Made by a program: the position numbers and the translations under genes. The notes beneath the pieces are model-generated. The model searched no databases. It worked only from the letters and a program-made list of their open reading frames with translations, and was not told the DNA's origin. 64,000 bases of DNA from JAKPQE01 sp041397845. GTDB taxonomy: Bacteria > Pseudomonadota > Alphaproteobacteria > Rhizobiales > JAKPQE01. The DNA is taken from positions 62,001-126,000 of the forward strand of contig JAWKVW010000007.1 in NCBI GenBank assembly GCA_041397845.1, given 5' to 3'. Of this stretch, positions 33,046 to 42,572 are shown piece by piece; the first letter of the stretch is position 1; each line of letters starts with the position of its first letter.

Positions 33046-34282
33046 GTGGATTTCATGAATGCCGCAATGAATGCCGCTAGGGCAGCAGCTTCATACGATG
33101 CGTCTGAACACGCCCTGAGCTCCATAAAACGAACCATGAGCGCCCTTCGTGGAAAGCCACTAGCACAATCTGTATGGAATGAAATACAGAAAGATATACA
33201 AAATCTATCTAATCCAAATTTTTCAAAAACCTACGCACGACCAGGCTTTGGTCTAGCTATAACGCAACATTGCCAATGAAATTCCTCGAAATACGGTCAA
33301 AACTAATTAACCAACACGAAGATTGGGAAGTGTGGATAGACTGGTATGAGGCGCGCCTGTCGGGTAACCCAATCGAACAAAAACTTGAAATTGCCCGGGC
33401 GACGATCGACGGGGACATTTGGGATCGAGGACCATTTTGTCAACGCGCATATCAAGACGCTGATTGCCAACTTTGCGAAAGACTGGCACGACCGTGAGAA
33501 TACAGACACTGAACCAGCTGCCCAGCGCCCTGCCAGCTACTCATTCTCGGCGAGAGCGGCCGCATCGAGCGCCGCGGCGCGAGGTGCCGTCAAATCTTGA
33601 TCTCGCCGGAGCATTCCACAAAGAGGCTGTCGCCAAGGCGCTACAGATTCGCTGCGCATCGGCAGTCGAATGCGCCGTTGCGTCGAGGCGACCATCGTCC
33701 GCCTTCTCGAAGCGCTTGGCGCCGCGCCGGACGATATCGTGCCGGGCATCATCGTCAGCCGGCTGCGCTCACCGAGGGGACCTGAAGGCCTATGATACGC
33801 CGGAAGGCCAGGCCGAATTGTTCCCCAGTGCCATCGCCGAGATGTTCGACCTGCAGATGACGGTCGACGATCTCGTGGCGCTCTTTTTCCCTCTGTCCGC
33901 GACCTTCAGGCGCGTAGGCTGGTTCTCGACATCCAGGCGGCAGATGTGCCGACTGTCGATGCGCTTCTTGCCGAAATCGCCGACGCCGCAGCGGCATCGG
34001 ATCTCGTCGCCGCATCGACCGTGCTGGCCTTGACCGATGTCGATCCTGAAGTTGCCCGGCTTTCAGAAGTCATCACCTTTGTCAGCAATGAAGACGTCCG
34101 CGTCGCGGCGTTGCGCCCGCGCCGACATCGTCGCCGGCAAGGTGCTGGTCTCCCGCAACTTCCTCGGCGCTGTCGTGAAGCTTGGCAAGACTGTCGGCGA
34201 TGGCGCCCGCTGGACAGGCAAGCAGGCCGGAAATCGCGGTGAGCAGCCTGAAAGGGCAGAAGGCGATTCCCCGCGGCGTTGA
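33046..34282 (+). pseudogene. Decayed large rhizobial hypothetical gene
   Basis: Pieces of one protein read through at least five frame changes. Segments in order: NAARAAASYDASEHALSSI (33064), SVWNEIQKDIQNLSNPNF, WEVWIDWYEARLSGNPIEQ (33330), then FVNAHIKTLIANF (33437), LEALGAAPDDIVPGIIVSRL (33700), KAYDTPEGQAELFPSAIAEM, DVPTVDALLAEIADAAAASD, ARLSEVITFV and ADIVAGKVLVSRNFLGAVVK (34120). The WxxWIDWYEARLxG...VNAHIK pattern recurs in plasmid-borne rhizobial proteins of unknown function. GC rises from AT-rich at the 5' end to genome average, so the gene may itself be a chimera. The density of shifts favours real decay, but sequence errors cannot be excluded. Confidence 0.6.
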
Positions 34283-34499
34283 GAAGGTGTTGAAAAGGCG
34301 TCGAGGGGTCGTTTCCGCGCCATCAAAGGCGGGTTTGTGGCACTTGCCGGCGCTTAGCGGCCGTTGACGGCACTCGGCGCCCTTGTCATGACCTTTAGCC
34401 CTTCCGCGCCCGCATCGAGAGCCAGCGGGAGGAGATTGAATCTTCGTTGACCTCGGTGACCGCAAGCTCCGACCAGGATGATGGGGCGGATAACGACGC

Positions 34500-34678
34500 T
34501 TCCCGGAGGTCGGCTGCCTTTTGCGTCACCTGAAATATTCCAGATAACAAACCTTCAATATATTTCAAAATACCGAATATTCATGAAACTACATAAAACT
34601 TGATTTGTATAAGTTGTTTTTAGGATTTCCGCCCTCATATGTTACACATAAAGACATCTCCATTGCTGGAGAATAAAA
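34500..34678. promoter_or_regulatory. AT-rich leader of the hemerythrin gene
   Basis: Very AT-rich. TTGATTTGTATAAG at 34600-34613 matches an FNR/FixK half-site (TTGAT) with a poor second half. A GGAG ribosome-binding site lies before the ATG at 34679. Confidence 0.35.
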
Positions 34679-35115
34679 ATGAAAAGAACGCTATGGAAAC
34701 GCGAATACGAAATCGGCAACGAGAAAATCGACCGGGAGCATATGCGTCTCGTCATGCTCTGCCGTTCCGTGCATGACGCGATCATGGTCCACAAGGACGA
34801 GGTGATCATGGGTCAGGTGCTGACGGCCCTGCAACTCTATGCCGAAGAGCATTTTCGCGATGAGGAACAGGAGCTCGAGGCGCTGCAAAGCCCCCTCGCC
34901 CGCGCATGAAGACCGCCCATGCGCGGCTGGAGGCACAGCTCCGGCTGATCGTCGAGGGCTTCGGCAAGCAGAGCCACCGGCAGACGCTGGAAGACCTGCT
35001 CGTCTGGCTCGACACCGAGATGCTGCCGCATTTCACCGGCATGGATGTCACCGCGTTCCTGGCGACGCCGGAGGGGCGCAAGTCGCACCTGAAGCGCCTC
35101 TATTCGGTGGCTTGA
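34679..35115 (+). pseudogene. Bacteriohemerythrin, one frameshift
   Basis: Di-iron oxygen-binding four-helix protein. The first part, KREYEIGNEKIDREHMRLVM and YAEEHFRDEEQELEAL, carries the iron ligands His21, His59 and Glu63; the frame breaks near 34905 and the rest continues one frame over with TAHARLEAQLRLIVEGFG and LVWLDTEMLPHFTGMDVTAF, supplying further His ligands and the closing DMLPHFTGMD-type helix. Repaired length is about 145 residues, normal. All ligands survive, so a one-base error is plausible. Its AT-rich leader suggests oxygen-linked regulation. Confidence 0.85.
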
Positions 35116-35164
35116 GCCGCCTTTCCCCTTGCCTCGACCGGCGTTCGCCGGTACCCCGATTCCC

Positions 35165-37411
35165 ATGGGGAAAAAGCCGATTCTGCCGCCCGGCGGCGAC
35201 GTCGAGAATGTCAGCCTGCGCGATGCGCTCGAGGAGCGCTATCTTGCCTATGCGCTCTCGACGATCATGCACCGGGCGCTGCCGGACGTTCGCGACGGCC
35301 TGAAGCCGGTGCATCGCCGGCTGCTCATGCTGATGCGGCTGCTGAAGCTCGATCCCGGTTCAGGTTTCAAGAAATGCGCCCGCGTCGTCGGCGACGTCAT
35401 CGGCAAGTTTCATCCGCATGGCGACCAGGCGGTCTATGACGCACTGGTGCGCCTCGCCCAGACCTTCGCGCAGCGCTATACACTCGTCGACGGACAGGGG
35501 AATTTCGGCAATATCGACGGCGATAACGCTGCGGCGATGCGATACACCGAGGCGCGGCTGACCGAGGTCGCCGGCCTGCTGCTCGAGGGCATCGACGAGG
35601 ACGCCGTCGACTTCCGCGCCACCTATGACGGCGAGGAGGAAGAGCCGGTCGTGCTGCCGGCAAATTTCCCGAACCTGCTGGCCAACGGCTCCTCGGGCAT
35701 TGCCGTCGGCATGGCGACGTCGATCCCGCCGCACAATGTCGCCGAGCTGTGCGACGTGGCGCTGAAGCTCATCGATGCGCCGGAGACGCCGGTCGAGGAA
35801 CTCGTCAAGATCGTGCCCGGCCCGGATTTCCCGACCGGCGGCCTGCTCGTCGACGATCGCGCGCAGATCATCGAGGCCTATCGCACCGGCCGGGGCGCCT
35901 TCCGTCTCCGGGCGCGCTGGCACACCGAGGAGCTCGGGCGCGGCACCTTTGCGGTGATCGTCACGGAAGTTCCCTATCAGGTGCAGAAGTCGCGCCTCAT
36001 CGAGAAGATCGCCGAGCTATTGACGGCGCGAAAGCTGCCGCTGCTGGCCGACGTGCGGGACGAGTCGACCGAGGACGTGCGCATCGTCCTTGAGCCGAAG
36101 AGCCGGACGGTCGACCCGACGCTGCTGATGGAATCGCTGTTCAAGCTGACCGAGCTGGAAAGCCGCGTCTCGCTCAACATGAACGTGCTGTCGCGCGGCG
36201 TCGTGCCGAAGGTGATGAGCCTTGCCGAAGTCATGCTTGAATGGCTCGGCCACCGGCGCGAGGTGCTGCTGCGGCGCTCGCGCTTCCGGCTCGGCAAGAT
36301 CGTGCACCGGCTGGAGATCCTCGAGGGCTATCTCGTCGCCTATCTCAATCTCGACGAGGTGATCCGCATCATCCGCGAGGAGGACGAGCCGAAGGCCGAA
36401 TTGATGCGGACCTTCTCGCTGACCGACGTGCAGGCCGAGGCTATTCTCAACATGCGCCTGCGCTCGCTGCGCAAGCTCGAGGAAATGGAAATCCGCCGCG
36501 AGCACGCCGAGCTGACGGCGGAAAAGGAAGAGATCGAGTCACTGCTCGCCTCGGACGAGAAGCAGTGGAAGGTCGTTGCCTGGCAGATCGGCGAGGTGAA
36601 GAAGACGTTCGGGCCGAAGACCGAGATCGGCCGCCGGCGGACGGGCTTCGTCTCCGCCCCGGATCATGGTCAGGAAGACATCCAGCAGGCGATGATCGAG
36701 AAGGAGCCGGTGACCGTCGTCATCTCCGAGAAGGGCTGGATTCGCGCCCTCAAGGGGCACCTCACCGACCTGTCGACGCTGACCTTCAAGACCGACGACC
36801 GGCTCAAGATCGCGCTGCATGCCGACACGCACGACAAGCTGCTGGTCTATTCGACGGGCGGCAAGTTCTACACCCTTGCGCCGGACAAGCTGCCGGGCGG
36901 GCGCGGCCATGGCGAGCCGGTGCGGCTGATGATCGACATCGAGGAAGGGCACGACATCGTCGACATCTTCGTCCACGATCCGGCGCGCAAGCGGCTGCTC
37001 GTCTCGACCGAGGGGCGCGGCTTCATCGTTCCCGAGGCCGACGTCATCGCCAATACCCGCAAGGGCAAGCAGGTGTTCAACGTTTCCGGCAAGGAAGAAG
37101 CGCGACTGGCTGTTCCGGTCGAGGGCGACACGGTCGCAATCATCGGCGAGAACCGCCGCCTGCTCGTCTTCCCGCTGGCGCAAGTGCCGGAAATGGCGCG
37201 CGGGCGCGGCGTGCGGCTGCAGCGCTACAAGGACGGCGGCGTCGCCGACGCGCGCATCTTCCCGCTCGCCGAAGGGCTGACCTGGACCGACAGCTCGGGC
37301 CGCAGCTTCACGCGCAGCGAGGCCGACCTGAAGGAATGGATCGGCGACCGCTCCGGCGCCGGGCGCATGCCGCCGAGCGGCTTTCCGCGTTCGAACAAGT
37401 TCAGCGGCTGA
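35165..37411 (+). CDS. parC: DNA topoisomerase IV subunit A
   Basis: Decatenates daughter chromosomes with ParE. 748 residues: winged-helix/tower region with catalytic Tyr in AAAMRYTEARLTEV, quinolone-determining stretch HPHGDQAVYDALVRLAQTF, NFPNLLANGSSGIAVGMAT, coiled coil near 430-480, and a degenerate C-terminal beta-pinwheel from about 490. At the position of E. coli Ser80 there is Gln, and Asp at Glu84, as in other alphaproteobacterial ParC. Start ATG 35165 (MGKKPILPPGGD); no strong ribosome-binding site seen. Confidence 0.95.
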   Translation: MGKKPILPPGGDVENVSLRDALEERYLAYALSTIMHRALPDVRDGLKPVHRRLLMLMRLLKLDPGSGFKKCARVVGDVIGKFHPHGDQAVYDALVRLAQTFAQRYTLVDGQGNFGNIDGDNAAAMRYTEARLTEVAGLLLEGIDEDAVDFRATYDGEEEEPVVLPANFPNLLANGSSGIAVGMATSIPPHNVAELCDVALKLIDAPETPVEELVKIVPGPDFPTGGLLVDDRAQIIEAYRTGRGAFRLRARWHTEELGRGTFAVIVTEVPYQVQKSRLIEKIAELLTARKLPLLADVRDESTEDVRIVLEPKSRTVDPTLLMESLFKLTELESRVSLNMNVLSRGVVPKVMSLAEVMLEWLGHRREVLLRRSRFRLGKIVHRLEILEGYLVAYLNLDEVIRIIREEDEPKAELMRTFSLTDVQAEAILNMRLRSLRKLEEMEIRREHAELTAEKEEIESLLASDEKQWKVVAWQIGEVKKTFGPKTEIGRRRTGFVSAPDHGQEDIQQAMIEKEPVTVVISEKGWIRALKGHLTDLSTLTFKTDDRLKIALHADTHDKLLVYSTGGKFYTLAPDKLPGGRGHGEPVRLMIDIEEGHDIVDIFVHDPARKRLLVSTEGRGFIVPEADVIANTRKGKQVFNVSGKEEARLAVPVEGDTVAIIGENRRLLVFPLAQVPEMARGRGVRLQRYKDGGVADARIFPLAEGLTWTDSSGRSFTRSEADLKEWIGDRSGAGRMPPSGFPRSNKFSG

Positions 37412-37475
37412 TTTTCAAAGCAGATTCAACGGCATGACAGCAACCTGGCTGGCTCCGGCGCGACGGGTCGTGGCC

Positions 37476-37952
37476 TCAGCCGCGATCGCGCAGCAGCCTT
37501 GCCTTCTGGCGATCCCAGTCGCGCTGGCGTTCGGTCTCGCGCTTGTCGTGGACCTTCTTGCCGCGGGCGATGCCGATGAGGATCTTCGCCCGGCCCTTGT
37601 CGTTGAAATAGACCTTGAGCGGCACGATGGTCATGCCCTCTTTCTGCACGGCGTCGGCGAGCTTGCCGATCTCGCGCTTGTGCAGCAGCAGCTTTCGCGG
37701 CCGGCGGGTCTCGTGATTGAAGCGGTTGGCCTGCAGGTATTCCGGGATATAGGCGTTGTAGAGCCAGAGCTCGCCGCTCTTTTCGGCGGCATAGGCATCG
37801 GTGATGTTGGCGCGGCCGCCGCGCAGGGACTTCACCTCGGTGCCGCCAAGCACGATGCCTGCCTCGAAGGTGTCGCCGATTTCATACTGGAACCGCGCCT
37901 TGCGGTTCTCGGCGGCAAGGCGGCCACTCGACTGAGGCTTCGATGCGGCCAT
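37476..37952 (-). CDS. smpB: SsrA-binding protein SmpB
   Basis: Binds tmRNA and carries it to stalled ribosomes. 158 residues: NRKARFQYEIGDTFEAGIVL, GTEVKSLRGGRANITDAYA, NAYIPEYLQANRFNHETRRP, RKLLLHKREIGKL and the basic tail KKVHDKRETERQRDWDRQK that enters the mRNA channel. Full-length. It lies 62 bp downstream of dapA on the same strand, the standard rhizobial dapA-smpB order; the tmRNA gene was not found in this window. Confidence 0.96.
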   Translation of the reverse strand: MAASKPQSSGRLAAENRKARFQYEIGDTFEAGIVLGGTEVKSLRGGRANITDAYAAEKSGELWLYNAYIPEYLQANRFNHETRRPRKLLLHKREIGKLADAVQKEGMTIVPLKVYFNDKGRAKILIGIARGKKVHDKRETERQRDWDRQKARLLRDRG

Positions 37953-38014
37953 TGTCTTCGATCATCCCCGGGAGGCGTGCCGGAGGCCGCGCCTGCGGCC
38001 CCCGGCGATCGCGT

Positions 38015-38893
38015 TCAGTTGACGAGGCCGGCGTGGCGCATCGCCTCGCGCACGGTCGCCCGCGTCGCGTCGGACACCGGCACCAGCGGCAGGCGCACAT
38101 CCTCGCGGCACTTGCCGAGCTCGGCGGCGCCGAACTTGACCGGCGACGGGCTGGTCTCGACGAACAGGGCCCGATGCAGCGGCATCAGACGGTCCTGAAT
38201 GTCGAGCGCCTTCCTGTAGTCGCCGGCGGCGCAGGCCGCCTGGAAGTCCGAGCACAGGCGCGGCGCGATGTTCGACGTCACGGAGATGCAGCCATGGCCG
38301 CCATGGGCCATGAAGCCGAGGGCCGTGCCGTCCTCGCCCGAAAGCTGGTTGAACTCCGGCCCCATCATCTCGCGCTGGGTCGAGACCCGGTCGAGCCTGG
38401 CGGTCGCATCCTTGACGCCGATGACGTTCGGGCAGTCCTTGTGGATGCGGGCCATGGTCTCGACCGACATGTCGATGACGCTGCGCGGCGGGATGTTGTA
38501 GATGAGAATCGGAATCCCGACGGCGGCATCAATCGCCTTGTAGTGCTGGTAGAGACCTTCCTGGGTCGGCTTGTTGTAGTAGGGCGTGACCACGAGGAGC
38601 CCGTCGGCGCCAGCCTTTTCAGCATGGCGCGCAAGGTCGATGGCCTCGGCCGTGTTGTTCGAGCCGGCGCCGGCGATGACGGGCACGCGCCCGGCGGCGG
38701 CCTCGATGACGATCTCGACGACGCGTTTGTGCTCGGAATGCGAGAGCGTCGGCGACTCGCCGGTGGTGCCGACCGGTACGAGGCCATTGGTGCCCTCGGC
38801 GATCTGCCACTCAACGAATTCGGCCAGCGCTTTCTCGTCCACCGCCCCGTTTGCGAACGGAGTAATGAGTGCGGTGATCGATCCCATGAACAT
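38015..38893 (-). CDS. dapA: 4-hydroxy-tetrahydrodipicolinate synthase
   Basis: Condenses pyruvate with aspartate semialdehyde in lysine and diaminopimelate synthesis. 292 residues, TIM barrel: LITPFANGAVDEKALAEFVE, LVPVGTTGESPTLSH, VIAGAGSNNTAEAIDLARHA, TPYYNKPTQEGLYQHY (catalytic Tyr), YNIPPRSVIDM and the Schiff-base Lys in NVIGVKDATARLD. ATG at 38893 has AGGA at good spacing; a second Met two codons on is possible. Confidence 0.96.
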   Translation of the reverse strand: MFMGSITALITPFANGAVDEKALAEFVEWQIAEGTNGLVPVGTTGESPTLSHSEHKRVVEIVIEAAAGRVPVIAGAGSNNTAEAIDLARHAEKAGADGLLVVTPYYNKPTQEGLYQHYKAIDAAVGIPILIYNIPPRSVIDMSVETMARIHKDCPNVIGVKDATARLDRVSTQREMMGPEFNQLSGEDGTALGFMAHGGHGCISVTSNIAPRLCSDFQAACAAGDYRKALDIQDRLMPLHRALFVETSPSPVKFGAAELGKCREDVRLPLVPVSDATRATVREAMRHAGLVN

Positions 38894-39146
38894 TGTCGTC
38901 GTCCTGTGATTGGCGCATTTGCCTTGATTGGCGAATAGACATCCGCCCGCCGCGCTTTCGTCGCATTCGGCAGGTCGAATGGGCCGTGAACATAAATCCT
39001 GAAATGGGCGGCGGCAAGGCGCGCCTGACGAGTTAACCGGGCGCTTTTCAGTAACCATCCGTTCACCATGCCGCCCTAGGGTCCAAGGATCGGGGCCGTG
39101 CGCGTTGCAGGCCCTTTCGGCAGTTCAACTCGGGGTTTCTTTCGCC

Positions 39147-41318
39147 ATGTCCATCGACCTTCGGGCTACGGGAAGCGTTGTCGTCGCGCTCCTGACGCTG
39201 GCTGCGGCCGGCGGCGAGGCCGGAGCGCGCGAGCAGGCGCCAACGCCCCTCGACCGGCTGATCGGCCGCATGACCGCGCCGCTGCCGACGCCGAAGCCCG
39301 GCGCCATCCGGCAGGCGGAAATGACGATCCCGATCGACCATCCCCGGCCGCCGCAGCGCCCGGAAGTCGGCCGTGGCGCCGGCCCGGCGGCGCCGACCGT
39401 CGCTGCCCCGGCAACGCCTTCCGGCTCGGTTTCCGGCAGCGTCAAGGACGCCATCAAGGCAGTCCGCAACGACGACATCGCCGACGCGATCCGACGGCGC
39501 AACGGGCTGAAGGACCCGGTGGCGCGCAATCTCGTCGGCTGGCTGATCGCGCGCGAGAACGACCCTGCCGTCAGCACCGCCTTCATCGCCGACTTCACGA
39601 CGAAGGCGCCGGCCTGGCCGGTCGATGTCGTCATCCGGCGGCGGGCCGAGCAGGCGCTGGCGCGGGAAAAGGCGACGCCGGACCAGATCATCGCGGCCTT
39701 TGCCGGCAGCGAGCCGGTCTCCCCGGAAGGTGCGATGGAGCTGGCCCGGGCACATGTCGCCCGGGGCAATCGCGAGGCTGCCGCCAAGCTCGTGCGTGAA
39801 GCCTATATGAACACGCGGATGTCGGACGGCGACGAGCAGGCGCTCGTTTCCGAATTCGGCAGCCTGTTGCGCGGCTCCGACCACAAGCTGCGGATGGACA
39901 AGCTGCTCTATGCCGAGCGCACGGTGCAGGCGCTGCGCGCCGCCAAGCGGGCCGGCGGCAGCAACGTCAAGCTGGCCGAGGTGCGCATCGCGGTCATCAA
40001 GCGGGCCAAGAACGCCGGTGCGGCGCTCGACGGCGCGCCGGCCGGCGTCAAGAAGGACCCCGGCTACATCTTCTCTCGCGTCCAGTATCTGCGCCGGGCC
40101 GACCGCATCGAGGAAGCCGCGAAAGTGCTGCTCGGCGCGCCGCGCGGCGGCGCCGCGCTGGTCGACCCGGACGAGTGGTGGGTCGAGCGGCGGCTGGTGT
40201 CGCGCATGCTGCTCGAGGCGGGCGACGCGAAGAACGCCTACAAGATCGCCGCCGCACATTCGGCGGAATCGCCGGAGGATGCCGTCGAGGCGGAATTCCA
40301 TGCCGGCTGGTACGCGCTGCGCTTCCTCAACGATCCGGCGACGGCGGAAAACCATTTCAGCCGCATCCTGCAGATCGCCAGCGGCGCCCGCAGCCGGGCA
40401 CGCGGCTTCTACTGGCTCGGCCGGGCGGCGGAAGCGCGCGGCAACAACGGCGCAGCGCAGAAGGCCTATGAGTCGGCGGGCCACTACAGCACCGTCTTTT
40501 ACGGCCAGGTGGCGCGGGCAAAGCTCGGCTCGACGTCGGTCGGCATCCCCGGCCTGCCGAAGGCCGGCGCCGGCGGGCGCAGCCGGTTTGAATCAAACGA
40601 GGTGGTCAAGGGCATTCGCATGCTCGGCGACAGCGGCAACATCTCGCTGGCCAACACGCTGTTCCGCCATCTCGCCGAGACGCTGCCGAACCCGGAGGAC
40701 GTCGTCCAGCTTGCCGCGCTTGCCGAGCAGTATGGCGACCATCGGGCGGCGCTGCAGATCGGCATCGTCGCCGACAAGCGCGATATCGGCCTTGAAACAC
40801 TGGCCTTTCCGGTCAATGCCATTCCGAAGAGCGCCAGGATTGCCGGCGGCGTCGAGCGGCCGCTCGTCTATGCCATCGCCCGGCAGGAGAGCGCCTTTGA
40901 CCCACGCGCGGTCAGCGGCGCCGGCGCACGCGGCCTCCTGCAGCTCCTGCCCGAGACAGCCAAGCGCACCGCCAAGAACATCGGCGTGTCGTTCTCGCGC
41001 GACAAGCTGACCGCCGATCCCGGCTACAACGCGACGATCGGTTCGGCCCATCTCGGCGAGCTCATCGGCGAGTTCAACGGCTCCTACATCATGACCTTCG
41101 CCGGCTACAACGCGGGACGCGGGCGGGTGAAGGAGTGGATGGAACGGTTCGGCGATCCGCGCTCCTCGCGCGTCGACGAGATCGACTGGATCGAACGCAT
41201 CCCGTTCACCGAGACGCGCAACTACGTCCAGCGCATTCTCGAGAACCTGCAGGTCTATCGCGCCCGCATCGAGAACCGGCCGCTCGGCATCGCCAAGGAT
41301 CTGAAGCGCGGCGGCTGA
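39147..41318 (+). CDS. slt: Soluble lytic murein transglycosylase
   Basis: Periplasmic enzyme cutting peptidoglycan to 1,6-anhydromuropeptides. 723 residues: signal peptide about 1-27 (GSVVVALLTLAAAGGEAGA), Pro-rich linker, a large alpha-superhelical doughnut domain (about 100-560) and a C-terminal GEWL-type domain with catalytic Glu in YAIARQESAFDPRAVSGAGA, GLLQLLPETAK, NATIGSAHLGELI and MTFAGYNAGRGRVKEW. The ATG at 39147 gives a proper signal peptide; an upstream in-frame codon at 39105 does not. Confidence 0.93.
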   Translation: MSIDLRATGSVVVALLTLAAAGGEAGAREQAPTPLDRLIGRMTAPLPTPKPGAIRQAEMTIPIDHPRPPQRPEVGRGAGPAAPTVAAPATPSGSVSGSVKDAIKAVRNDDIADAIRRRNGLKDPVARNLVGWLIARENDPAVSTAFIADFTTKAPAWPVDVVIRRRAEQALAREKATPDQIIAAFAGSEPVSPEGAMELARAHVARGNREAAAKLVREAYMNTRMSDGDEQALVSEFGSLLRGSDHKLRMDKLLYAERTVQALRAAKRAGGSNVKLAEVRIAVIKRAKNAGAALDGAPAGVKKDPGYIFSRVQYLRRADRIEEAAKVLLGAPRGGAALVDPDEWWVERRLVSRMLLEAGDAKNAYKIAAAHSAESPEDAVEAEFHAGWYALRFLNDPATAENHFSRILQIASGARSRARGFYWLGRAAEARGNNGAAQKAYESAGHYSTVFYGQVARAKLGSTSVGIPGLPKAGAGGRSRFESNEVVKGIRMLGDSGNISLANTLFRHLAETLPNPEDVVQLAALAEQYGDHRAALQIGIVADKRDIGLETLAFPVNAIPKSARIAGGVERPLVYAIARQESAFDPRAVSGAGARGLLQLLPETAKRTAKNIGVSFSRDKLTADPGYNATIGSAHLGELIGEFNGSYIMTFAGYNAGRGRVKEWMERFGDPRSSRVDEIDWIERIPFTETRNYVQRILENLQVYRARIENRPLGIAKDLKRGG

Positions 41319-41387
41319 TGCTCGCCGCCCAGCCCTTTCGGCGCCCCGCTTCGTCGGACTGATTCAATCAGGCCGGCGATTGTTCTT

Positions 41388-41490
41388 GAGCGCTGCCGCC
41401 TTTCGTTGAATCGCTTCAGTGCTCTAACCCCTTGTTTTTCCCGCATTTCCGGACGGAAAACCGGTTCCCACTTTTCCTGGAAATGCTCCA
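41388..41490. repeat. Rhizobial dispersed intergenic repeat, copy 1
   Basis: 103-bp unit containing GAATCGCTTCAGTGCTCT, GCATTTCCGGACGGAAAACC, GGTTCCCACTTTTCCTGG and ending AAATGCTCCA. Its ends and centre form imperfect inverted repeats. This sequence type is widespread between genes in Rhizobiales, where similar elements are called RIME; the name is from memory. It is tandem with copy 2. Confidence 0.8.
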
Positions 41491-41594
41491 GAGCGCTTTC
41501 GCCTTCCGTTGAATCGCTTCAGCGCTCTAACTCCTTGTTTTTCCCGCATTTCCGGACGGAAAACCGGTTCCCACTTTTCCTGGAAATGCTTTAG
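41491..41594. repeat. Rhizobial dispersed intergenic repeat, copy 2
   Basis: Second unit, offset by 103 bp and about 93% identical to copy 1, ending AAATGCTTTAG 35 bp before the hydrolase start. Together the two fill the slt to hydrolase gap. Confidence 0.8.
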
Positions 41595-41628
41595 GCTACC
41601 GGCTCTTCACGAGGGAAGCGAGGCAGCA

Positions 41629-42540
41629 ATGACCGTTTGGCAGGCACAGGATGGCGAGGGCTGGCAGGCTTTCGAGTTCACCTCGGCGGACGGGCTGCGG
41701 CTTTTCTGCCGGGACTATGGCGACAGGCGCCATGCCGCCCTGCCCGTTCTCTGCCTGCCGGGCCTGACGCGCAGCGCCCGCGATTTCCACGACCTTGCAT
41801 TGGCGCTGTCGCGCGATCCGGACCATCCGCGCCGGGTGCTCAGCTTCGAGTATCGCGGTCGCGGCCGCTCGGCCCACGATCCCGATCCGGCGAATTACAA
41901 CCCGGTCACCGAGGCGAACGACGTCCTTGCCGGGATGACGGCAGCCGGCATCGAGAAAGCCGCCGTCGTCGGCACCTCACGCGGCGGCATTCTTGCGATG
42001 ATCGTCGCCGTGCTCCGGCCTGGGGCGCTCGGCGCGGTCGTGCTCAACGACATCGGGCCGGAAATCGACATCACCGGCCTCCTGCGGATCAAGGGCTATG
42101 TCGGCAAGATGGCGACGCCGCGCTCCTTCGCCGAGGCGGCCAGCATTCTGAAACTGGCGCAAGGCAAGAGCTTTCCGGCGCTTTCAGACGACGACTGGAT
42201 GGCCTTTGCCCGCGCGACGTTTCGCGACGAAGGCGGCGCACCGGCGATCGACTACGACCCGGCGCTGATGGCGACCGTTGCCGAGGTTTCCGCCGACGCC
42301 CCGCCGCCGTCGCTCTGGCCGCAGTTCGAGGCGCTGAAAGACCTGCCGGTGATGGTGATCCGGGGCGAATATTCGGACATTCTCGCGGCCGACACGGTCG
42401 CGCGGATGGCGGCCGCGCATCCCGGCCTCGTTGGCCGCGAGGTCGCCGGACAGGGCCACGCACCGCTGCTCACCGACCCCGTCCTCAATCGCGAGATCGG
42501 CGATTTCATCGCTGCGGCGGAGGCGAAAACGGCCGGCTGA
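41629..42540 (+). CDS. Alpha/beta-fold hydrolase
   Basis: 303 residues with no signal peptide, so cytosolic. The fold shows LPVLCLPGLTRSARDFHDLA (oxyanion region), FEYRGRGRSAHDPDPANYNP, the nucleophile elbow VVGTSRGG, MVIRGEYSDILAADT with the acid Asp, and the His in VAGQGHAPLL. This resembles the group of 2-succinyl-6-hydroxy-type or esterase hydrolases common in rhizobia; the substrate cannot be told. The ATG at 41629 follows AGCGAGGCAGCA. Confidence 0.85.
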   Translation: MTVWQAQDGEGWQAFEFTSADGLRLFCRDYGDRRHAALPVLCLPGLTRSARDFHDLALALSRDPDHPRRVLSFEYRGRGRSAHDPDPANYNPVTEANDVLAGMTAAGIEKAAVVGTSRGGILAMIVAVLRPGALGAVVLNDIGPEIDITGLLRIKGYVGKMATPRSFAEAASILKLAQGKSFPALSDDDWMAFARATFRDEGGAPAIDYDPALMATVAEVSADAPPPSLWPQFEALKDLPVMVIRGEYSDILAADTVARMAAAHPGLVGREVAGQGHAPLLTDPVLNREIGDFIAAAEAKTAG

Positions 42541-42572
42541 GCCGGCCGCTTCCCATTGAATTCCCTCGTCGA

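Noticed and set aside
32811..33080. 89-codon open frame in the AT-rich island
   Set aside because: No ribosome-binding site, no recognisable motif, and composition follows the local AT content.
39063..40484. 473-codon minus-strand frame over the lytic transglycosylase
   Set aside because: Antisense shadow; the transglycosylase has signal peptide and catalytic motifs.
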